Shown here: piece after piece, positions 57,632 through 64,000 of the stretch
Layout of the letters: each line of letters opens with the position of its first letter
Numbering within the stretch: the first letter of the stretch is position 1
Source: an uncultured Lachnospiraceae bacterium
GTDB taxonomy: Bacteria > Bacillota > Clostridia > Lachnospirales > Lachnospiraceae
Length of the DNA stretch: 64,000 nucleotides
Assembly: GCA_910579615.1 (NCBI GenBank)
Contig: CAJTUA010000002.1
Span: forward strand, 38,503 to 102,502
Direction of reading: 5' to 3'
Notes under the pieces: generated by a model
Told to the model about the DNA's origin: nothing
What the model saw: only the letters and a program-made list of their open reading frames with translations
Database searches by the model: none
Program-made: the position numbers and the translations under genes

Positions 57632-60600
57632 ATGTACAAAAAAGTATCCACCGATATGAATTTCGTGGACAGGGAAAAAGAAGTCCTCAAATTCTGGAAT
57701 GAGAAAAAAATCTTCCAAAAAAGTATGGAAGCAAGGAAGGAAAATCCAACCTATACGTTCTATGACGGACCGCCGACCGCAAATGGCAAGCCGCACATCG
57801 GGCATGTGCTGACCCGTGTCATCAAGGATATGATTCCGCGCTACCGCACAATGAAGGGCTGTATGGTACCGCGCAAGGCAGGTTGGGACACACACGGGCT
57901 TCCGGTCGAAATTGAGGTCGAAAAGCTGCTTGGGCTGGACGGGAAAGACCAGATTGAAGCTTACGGGCTGGAGCCGTTCATCAAGAAGTGCAAGGAAAGC
58001 GTATGGAAATATAAGGGCATGTGGGAGGATTTCTCCGGCACGGTCGGTTTCTGGGCGGATATGGACGAGCCTTATGTCACCTACCACGACGATTATATCG
58101 AGTCGGAATGGTGGGCGCTGCGCCAGATTTGGGACAAGGGACTGCTCTACAAGGGCTTTAAGATTGTTCCGTACTGCCCGCGCTGCGGCACGCCGCTCTC
58201 AAGCGCGGAGGTGGCGCAGGGCTACAAGGATGTGAAGGAGCGCTCCGCTGTTGCGCGCTTTAAGATGAAGGACGAGGACGCATATATCCTTGTCTGGACG
58301 ACAACCCCGTGGACGTTGCCGAGCAATGTGGCGCTGTGTGTGAATCCGGACGAGACCTATGCGAAGGTGAAGGCGGCGGACGGCTACACTTACTATATGG
58401 CGGAGGCGCTGCTTGATACGGTGCTCGGCAAGCTTGGCAGGAAGGCGGGGCAGGGCAATGCACAAAAGGCTGCGGCGGATGCTGCCGGAAAGACGGAAGC
58501 AGCAGAAAGTGCAGGGGAAAACGCTGCGCCGCAGGATACACCTGCCTACGAAATCCTTGCCCGCTTTACCGGGAAAGAGCTTGAGTACCGCGAGTACGAG
58601 CCGCTGTTTGACTGTGCGGTGGAGCTTTGCAAAAAACAGGAAAAGAAAGCATATTATATTACCTGCGACGGCTACGTCACATTGACGGACGGCACGGGCG
58701 TTGTGCATATCGCGCCTGCGTTCGGTGAGGACGACGCGAAGGTTGGGAGGATTTATGACCTCCCGTTTGTGCAGCTGGTGGATGGCAAGGGCGAAATGAC
58801 GGCGGAGACGGCTTACGCCGGGATGTTTGTGAAAAAGGCAGACCCTGTGATTCTGGCAGACCTTGAGAAAGAGGGCAAGCTTTTTGACGCGCCGAAATTT
58901 GAGCACAGCTACCCGCACTGCTGGCGCTGCGATACGCCGTTAATCTACTACGCGAGGGAATCCTGGTATATCCGCGAGACCGCGGTGCGCGACGATTTGC
59001 TGCGCAACAACGACACGGTCAACTGGATTCCGGAGTCCATCGGCAAGGGGCGTTTTGGAAACTGGCTCGAAAATATCCAGGACTGGGCGATTTCGCGCAA
59101 CCGTTACTGGGGCACGCCCCTGAATATCTGGGAGTGCGCGTGCGGGCATCAGCACTGTGTTGGAAGCCGAAAGGAACTTTATGAATTAAGCGGCAATGAG
59201 GAGGCTAAGACCGTTGAATTCCACCGCCCGTATATCGACGCAATCACGTTAAAATGCCCGGAATGCGGCGGCGTGATGAAGCGCGTGCCGGAGGTGGTTG
59301 ACTGTTGGTTTGATTCCGGCTCGATGCCGTTTGCGCAGCACCATTATCCGTTTGAAAATAAAGAGCTGTTCGAGCAGCAGTTCCCGGCTCAGTTTATTTC
59401 TGAGGCGGTGGACCAGACAAGGGGATGGTTCCATTCACTGATGGCAATTTCAACGCTTCTGTTCAACAAAGCACCTTACGAGAACGTTATTGTGCTTGGG
59501 CTTGTGCAGGATGAGAACGGGCAGAAGATGAGCAAGAGCAAGGGGAACGCGGTTGACCCGTTCGATGCCCTTGAGAAGTACGGCGCGGACGCAATCCGCT
59601 GGTATTTCTACATCAATTCCGCACCGTGGCTGCCGAACCGCTTCCACGATAAGGTATTAGTTGAGGGGCAGCGCAAATTTATGGGGACACTCTGGAACAC
59701 CTATGCGTTCTTTGTGCTGTATGCGAATATTGATGATTTTGACGCGACAAAATATACATTGGATTTTGAGAAGTTAGCGGTTATGGATAAATGGCTGCTC
59801 TCAAGGCTTTCTTCCACGGTAAAGGCGGTGGATGACAACCTTGCAAATTACCGGATTCCGGAGACGGCGCGGGCGCTGCTTGATTTCGTTGACGAGATGA
59901 GCAACTGGTATGTGCGCCGTGGGCGCGAGCGTTTCTGGGCAAAGGGCATGGAGCAGGATAAGATTAACGCCTACATGACACTCTACACCGCGCTCGTGAC
60001 AATCTGCAAGGCGGCGGCGCCGATGGTTCCGTTCATGACGGAGGCAATCTACCGCAACCTTGTGTGCAGCATCGACAAGGCTGCCCCGGAAAGCGTGCAT
60101 TTGTGCGACTTCCCACAGGTTCATGAGGAGTGGGTCGATACAAAGCTTGAGAAGGATATGGACGCAGTGTTAAACATTGTCGTGCTCGGCCGTGCGTGCC
60201 GCAATACGGCAAACTGCAAGCAGAGGCAGCCGCTTGCCTGCATGTATGTAAAGCAGGACGCAAAAGAGGAGAATGCAGCAGGGCAGGAAAATGGAAATGG
60301 GTTTGGTCTGTCTGATTTTTACACGGAAATTATCGCGGATGAGCTGAATGTGAAAAAGGTAGTTTTCACGCAGGATGTTGGGGAATTTACCGCCTACAAT
60401 TTTAAGCCGCAGTTAAAGACGCTTGGAAAACGGTTTGGCAGCAGGCTGAATGCCTTAAAGGAAGTGCTCTTTGGGCTGGATGGCGCGGCGGCGATGGCAG
60501 AGCTATCGGCAACGGGAAGCCTGACGCTTACGGTTGGCGGAGTGCAGGAAGTCATTGCGAAGGAGGATTTGCTGATTGAAACGGCGCAGAAGGGCGGTTA

Positions 60601-60916
60601 TGTAACCGAGGAGGATCACGGCTATGCCGTTGTGCTTGACACGAACCTGACCCCGGAGCTGGTTGAGGAGGGCTATGTGCGCGAGACCATCAGCAAGCTG
60701 CAGACGATGCGCAAGGATGCAGGGTTTGAGGTGATGGACCATATCTGCGTTTATGTATCGGGAAATACTGAAATTGAAGCAATCATGAAAAAGAACGAAG
60801 CGGAAATCAAAAGGGTTGTGCTGGCGGACGAAATCGTTTACGGCACGCCGGAGAGTTTCGTGAAGGAATGGAATCTGAATGGTAGGGATGTTACGTTCGG
60901 TGTTAAGAAAATATAA
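57632..60916 (+). CDS. ileS: Isoleucyl-tRNA synthetase
   Basis: 1094 residues. Class I motifs: PHIGHV in GPPTANGKPHIGHVLTRV (about 55) and KMSKS in ENGQKMSKSKGN (about 632). Sequence pattern and length fit the eukaryote-like type 2 IleRS, the type associated with natural mupirocin resistance. Editing domain present (about 190-420), but it holds an Ala/Gln/Glu-rich insert at about 268-305 (GQGNAQKAAADAAGKTEAAE) unlike the rest, and a shorter one near 875 (KEENAAGQENGNG). GGAGG lies eight bases before the ATG. Regulated by the T-box at 56585-56836. Confidence 0.96.
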   Translation: MYKKVSTDMNFVDREKEVLKFWNEKKIFQKSMEARKENPTYTFYDGPPTANGKPHIGHVLTRVIKDMIPRYRTMKGCMVPRKAGWDTHGLPVEIEVEKLLGLDGKDQIEAYGLEPFIKKCKESVWKYKGMWEDFSGTVGFWADMDEPYVTYHDDYIESEWWALRQIWDKGLLYKGFKIVPYCPRCGTPLSSAEVAQGYKDVKERSAVARFKMKDEDAYILVWTTTPWTLPSNVALCVNPDETYAKVKAADGYTYYMAEALLDTVLGKLGRKAGQGNAQKAAADAAGKTEAAESAGENAAPQDTPAYEILARFTGKELEYREYEPLFDCAVELCKKQEKKAYYITCDGYVTLTDGTGVVHIAPAFGEDDAKVGRIYDLPFVQLVDGKGEMTAETAYAGMFVKKADPVILADLEKEGKLFDAPKFEHSYPHCWRCDTPLIYYARESWYIRETAVRDDLLRNNDTVNWIPESIGKGRFGNWLENIQDWAISRNRYWGTPLNIWECACGHQHCVGSRKELYELSGNEEAKTVEFHRPYIDAITLKCPECGGVMKRVPEVVDCWFDSGSMPFAQHHYPFENKELFEQQFPAQFISEAVDQTRGWFHSLMAISTLLFNKAPYENVIVLGLVQDENGQKMSKSKGNAVDPFDALEKYGADAIRWYFYINSAPWLPNRFHDKVLVEGQRKFMGTLWNTYAFFVLYANIDDFDATKYTLDFEKLAVMDKWLLSRLSSTVKAVDDNLANYRIPETARALLDFVDEMSNWYVRRGRERFWAKGMEQDKINAYMTLYTALVTICKAAAPMVPFMTEAIYRNLVCSIDKAAPESVHLCDFPQVHEEWVDTKLEKDMDAVLNIVVLGRACRNTANCKQRQPLACMYVKQDAKEENAAGQENGNGFGLSDFYTEIIADELNVKKVVFTQDVGEFTAYNFKPQLKTLGKRFGSRLNALKEVLFGLDGAAAMAELSATGSLTLTVGGVQEVIAKEDLLIETAQKGGYVTEEDHGYAVVLDTNLTPELVEEGYVRETISKLQTMRKDAGFEVMDHICVYVSGNTEIEAIMKKNEAEIKRVVLADEIVYGTPESFVKEWNLNGRDVTFGVKKI

Positions 60917-60936
60917 TGAATAGGAGGAATATACCA

Positions 60937-63387
60937 ATGGAAATCAATAAGGAAGAATTTAAAAAGGATGTGAAATCAAATCTGCGCGCATTGTTCCGCA
61001 AGGATATCGAGGATGCGACGGGGCAGCAGGTTTTCCAGGCGGTAGCTTACGCAATCAAGGACTATATCGTTGACATGTGGATTGCGACGCATAAAAAGTA
61101 TGAGCAGGAGGACGCGAAGACCGTCTATTACCTGTCAATGGAGTTTTTGATGGGGCGCGCGCTCGGCAACAATATCATCAACCTTGGCGCGGATAAACAG
61201 ATTCGTGAGGCGCTTGAGGAACTTGGGCTTGATTTGAATGTGATTGAAGACCAGGAACCGGATGCGGGCCTTGGCAACGGCGGTCTTGGCAGATTGGCGG
61301 CATGCTTCCTCGATTCCCTCTCCACGCTCGGCTACCCGGCATACGGCTGCGGCATCCGTTACAAGTACGGTATGTTTGAGCAGAAAATTGAGAACGGTTT
61401 CCAGATTGAAGTTCCGGATAACTGGCTTAAGAACGGCAACCCGTTTGAGATGAAGCGCGCCGAGTACGCAAAGGAAGTAAAATTTGGCGGCTATGTCCGC
61501 ATGATGCGCGATGAGAACGGCAGGGAGCGCTTTATCCAGGAAAATTACCAGTCCGTTCTGGCAGTTCCGTATGACCTTCCGGTGCTCGGCTACGGCAACA
61601 ACGTGGTTAACACGCTGCGCATCTGGGATGCGGAGGCAATCAATACCTTCAACCTGGATTCCTTTGACAAGGGCGATTACCAGAAGGCGGTAGAACAGGA
61701 GAACTTAGCAAGGACAATCTGCGAGGTGCTCTATCCGAACGATAACCACTACGCGGGCAAGGAGCTTCGCTTAAAGCAGCAGTATTTCTTCGTTTCCGCA
61801 AGTATGCAGCGCGCGGTTGCGAAATATATGGAGAAGCATGATGATGTGAAAAAGCTGTACGAGAAGGTTTGCTTCCAGATGAACGACACACACCCGACGC
61901 TTACCGTGGCGGAGCTGATGCGCATCCTGATGGATGATTATTACCTGAGCTGGGAGGAGGCATGGGCGGTAACCACGAAATCGTGTGCGTACACGAACCA
62001 TACCATCATGTCCGAGGCGTTGGAAAAATGGCCGCTCGAGCTGTTCTCCCGCCTGCTTCCGCGCATTTATCAGATTGTGGAGGAGATTAACCGCCGTTTT
62101 ATCCTTCAGATTCAGGCGAAGTACCCGAACGACTACCGCAAGATAGAGAAGATGGCGATTGTGTACGACGGCCAGGTAAAGATGGCGCATCTTGCGATTG
62201 TGGCAAGTTTTTCGGTCAACGGCGTTGCAAGGCTGCACACCGAGATTTTGAAGAACGAGCAGTTGCATGATTTCTATGAGATGTGGCCGGAGAAATTCAA
62301 CAACAAGACGAACGGCATCACGCAGAGGCGCTTCCTTCTGCACGGCAATCCGCTGCTCGCACAGTGGGTAACGGATAGGATTGGTTCCGACTGGATTACG
62401 AACCTGCCGCATATCGATAAGCTTTCGGTATTTGCGGATGACGAGAAATGCCAGAGGGAATTCATGAATATCAAATACCAGAACAAGGTGCGCTTAGCGG
62501 CATATATCAAGGAGCACAACGGGGTTGAGGTTGACCCGCGCTCGATTTTCGACGTTCAGGTGAAACGTCTGCACGAGTACAAGCGCCAGCTGCTCAATAT
62601 CCTGCATATCATGTACCTGTACAACGAGCTCAAAATGAAGCCGGATATGGAATTTTATCCGAGAACCTTTATTTTTGGCGCGAAGGCGAGCGCAGGCTAC
62701 CGCCGTGCCAAGGCGGTCATTAAGCTGATTAACAGCGTGGCGGATGTGATTAACAACGACAAGTCGATTAACGGCAAAATCAAAGTGGTATTTATTGAGA
62801 ATTACCGCGTTTCAAATGCAGAGTGGATTTTTGCCGCGGCGGATGTATCCGAGCAGATTTCGACCGCAAGCAAGGAGGCGAGCGGTACCGGAAATATGAA
62901 GTTCATGCTCAACGGCGCACTGACGCTTGGTACAATGGATGGCGCGAACGTGGAGATTGTTGAGGAGGTTGGAAAGGAGAATGCATTTATTTTCGGCCTT
63001 TCCTCCGACGAAGTCATTGCATATGAGAAGAACGGCGGCTATAACCCGAAGGAGATTTACAACACAGACCTTGATATCCGCAATGTGCTGACGCAGTTGA
63101 TTAACGGCTACTATTCCCCACAGAACCCGGAATTGTTCCGCGAGCTTTACAACTCGCTGCTTGAGAGCAATGGCTACGAGAGGGCGGACCAGTATTTCAT
63201 CCTGAAAGATTTCCGCGCATACGCCGAGGCACAGAAGAAGGTGGAGGAGGCGTACCGCAACGAGACCGCCTGGGCGCGTTCCGCTATCCTCAATGTCGCA
63301 AAATGTGGTAAATTCACTTCCGACCGCACGATTGAGGAGTATGTTAAGGATATCTGGCATCTGGATAAGGTGACGGTGGAGATGTAA
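60937..63387 (+). CDS. glgP: Glycogen/starch phosphorylase
   Basis: 816 residues from ATG 60937, nine bases after AGGAGG. GT35 family: N-terminal TVYYLSMEFLMGRALGNN, DAGLGNGGLGRLAACFLDSL, and the pyridoxal-phosphate site EASGTGNMKFMLNGALT with the Schiff-base Lys (about 655). Releases alpha-glucose 1-phosphate from glycogen or maltodextrins. Only 20 bases separate it from ileS, so it probably shares at least part of that transcript; no separate promoter is visible in the gap. Confidence 0.96.
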   Translation: MEINKEEFKKDVKSNLRALFRKDIEDATGQQVFQAVAYAIKDYIVDMWIATHKKYEQEDAKTVYYLSMEFLMGRALGNNIINLGADKQIREALEELGLDLNVIEDQEPDAGLGNGGLGRLAACFLDSLSTLGYPAYGCGIRYKYGMFEQKIENGFQIEVPDNWLKNGNPFEMKRAEYAKEVKFGGYVRMMRDENGRERFIQENYQSVLAVPYDLPVLGYGNNVVNTLRIWDAEAINTFNLDSFDKGDYQKAVEQENLARTICEVLYPNDNHYAGKELRLKQQYFFVSASMQRAVAKYMEKHDDVKKLYEKVCFQMNDTHPTLTVAELMRILMDDYYLSWEEAWAVTTKSCAYTNHTIMSEALEKWPLELFSRLLPRIYQIVEEINRRFILQIQAKYPNDYRKIEKMAIVYDGQVKMAHLAIVASFSVNGVARLHTEILKNEQLHDFYEMWPEKFNNKTNGITQRRFLLHGNPLLAQWVTDRIGSDWITNLPHIDKLSVFADDEKCQREFMNIKYQNKVRLAAYIKEHNGVEVDPRSIFDVQVKRLHEYKRQLLNILHIMYLYNELKMKPDMEFYPRTFIFGAKASAGYRRAKAVIKLINSVADVINNDKSINGKIKVVFIENYRVSNAEWIFAAADVSEQISTASKEASGTGNMKFMLNGALTLGTMDGANVEIVEEVGKENAFIFGLSSDEVIAYEKNGGYNPKEIYNTDLDIRNVLTQLINGYYSPQNPELFRELYNSLLESNGYERADQYFILKDFRAYAEAQKKVEEAYRNETAWARSAILNVAKCGKFTSDRTIEEYVKDIWHLDKVTVEM

Positions 63388-63439
63388 GTATTAGCGGGTT
63401 ATGGGAATCCGTTGAAATTGTTTCGTTTTTTTATGGCGG

Positions 63440-63479
63440 CTGCCGCACGAAGGAAAGGGATTCGTGCGGCAGTTTTTTT
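63440..63479 (+). terminator. Rho-independent terminator after glgP
   Basis: CTGCCGCACGAA (63440-63451) pairs with TTCGTGCGGCAG (63461-63472), loop of nine, then TTTTTTT. Confidence 0.9.
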
Positions 63480-63508
63480 GTATCGTCCAAATTCCCAAAA
63501 CTCCCCTC

Positions 63509-63560
63509 TTGACATTTTAACTCTAATGCATTAGACTAAACATAACTCTAACGCATTAGA
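63509..63560 (+). promoter_or_regulatory. Promoter with twin BlaI/MecI-like operators
   Basis: TTGACA (63509-63514), 17-base spacer, TAGACT (63532-63537). TCTAATGCATTAGA (63522-63535) is a perfect 14-bp palindrome over the -10 box; TCTAACGCATTAGA (63547-63560) repeats it 25 bases later with one change. Twin dyads over the promoter are how BlaI/MecI repressors act. Confidence 0.7.
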
Positions 63561-63594
63561 GAATGATTATCATGGTCAAAAAGGAGGGTATAGC

Positions 63595-64000
63595 ATGGCT
63601 GAAATATTCTTAAAATTTGTAAACATAAGCATTACGGCAGGGTGGCTCATCCTGGCAGTCATTATTTTTCGGCTGGTTTTTCCGAAAATGCCAAAGCGGC
63701 TGCGTCTGGTTTTCTGGGGGCTTGTGGGATTGCGCCTTATCCTGTTTGCCTCGGTGGAAAGTATGTTTAGCCTGATTCCAAGTACCAGGACAATTCCCGC
63801 AGGGATTATGTACATGCCGCGACCGGAAATCCATAGCGGGCTTTCCCTGGTTGATTCGAAGCTGAATCCGGTAATTGCGAAAGCTTTTGCGCAAAATCCA
63901 GAGGACTCCGCCAATGCACTGCAGATTTTGGTTTCGGTGTTGGCAATGATTTGGCTTGCGGGCGTTATCGTGATGCTGGCACTGGCGGGAATCCATACCC
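63595..64000 (+). CDS. BlaR1/MecR1-type M56 membrane sensor, partial
   Basis: First 135 residues, cut by the window edge; AAGGAGGG precedes ATG 63595. Starts with a hydrophobic helix (FLKFVNISITAGWLILAVII), then KMPKRLRLVFWGLVGLRLIL and, near 75, FSLIPSTRTIP, the usual opening of M56 peptidases of the BlaR1 group. These sensors cleave the BlaI repressor when beta-lactam or cell-wall stress is met. No blaI gene lies directly upstream, where it usually is. Confidence 0.88.
   Translation, partial: MAEIFLKFVNISITAGWLILAVIIFRLVFPKMPKRLRLVFWGLVGLRLILFASVESMFSLIPSTRTIPAGIMYMPRPEIHSGLSLVDSKLNPVIAKAFAQNPEDSANALQILVSVLAMIWLAGVIVMLALAGIHT

Noticed and set aside
58199..58918. 239-codon minus-strand frame inside ileS
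   Set aside because: Antisense to the editing domain; no start signals.
1..64000. tRNA, rRNA genes, insertion sequences or prophage genes
   Set aside because: None seen: no transposase, integrase or structural phage genes and no cloverleaf noticed by eye; a tRNAscan run would settle the tRNA question.

Overview
The window looks like chromosome of a saccharolytic gut Firmicute, most likely a Lachnospiraceae. Supporting signs are Gram-positive promoters and ribosome binding sites, a T-box leader, many glycan enzymes, lipoproteins with classical lipoboxes, a type of ABC sugar importer without its own ATPase, and an acyl-ACP thioesterase. Genus cannot be fixed from sequence alone.

Layout. 1-9767: end of a discoidin-type surface protein, a large membrane-anchored surface protein, then a sugar ABC importer, a GH65 disaccharide phosphorylase and a beta-phosphoglucomutase, facing a LacI regulator (9852-10874). 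11157-15042: an unknown protein and a secreted GH51 arabinofuranosidase. 15498-19132: heterodimeric ABC exporter. 19255-21612: unknown protein carrying a GGADGPT segment and an orphan SsuCB/TauCB-like importer behind a 19-bp tandem repeat. 21733-29572: a more AT-rich accessory stretch holding an XRE-TPR regulator, a convergent secreted small peptide (not previously obvious because it has 53 codons), a divergently read secreted subtilase, a BspA-type repeat protein, an ankyrin protein and a serine hydrolase. 29802-32721: PAP2 phosphatase, XRE regulator, SIMPL protein. 33182-40031: TerB_N/TerB_C protein, BrxD-like ATPase, BrxHI/Lhr-like helicase and a small kinase, a defence-like or stress-response operon. 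40143-42860: secreted pullulanase. 43235-49079: Hsp70-like chaperone and giant J-domain protein. 49246-56512: GH36 alpha-galactosidase, membrane protein with an L7/L12 C-terminal domain, thioesterase, Cys-cluster protein, CE2-type esterase. 56538-63387: T-box(Ile) leader, NUDIX, ileS and glycogen phosphorylase. The right edge cuts a BlaR1-type sensor.

How it works together: outer-surface glycan binding and hydrolysis (GH51, pullulanase, CE2) produces sugars that are imported and cleaved inside (GH65 + PgmB, GH36, GlgP). Two parts deserve most attention. First, the 21.7-25.4 kb module reads like an RRNPP-type peptide signalling system: HTH-TPR receptor, secreted peptide, secreted protease, and a 22-bp sequence repeated in front of both the peptide and the protease. 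Second, a ~105-nt intergenic element occurs twice (35.3 and 56.9 kb) with compensatory base changes in two stems, so it is a folded nucleic acid, and a remnant sits in front of the helicase gene.
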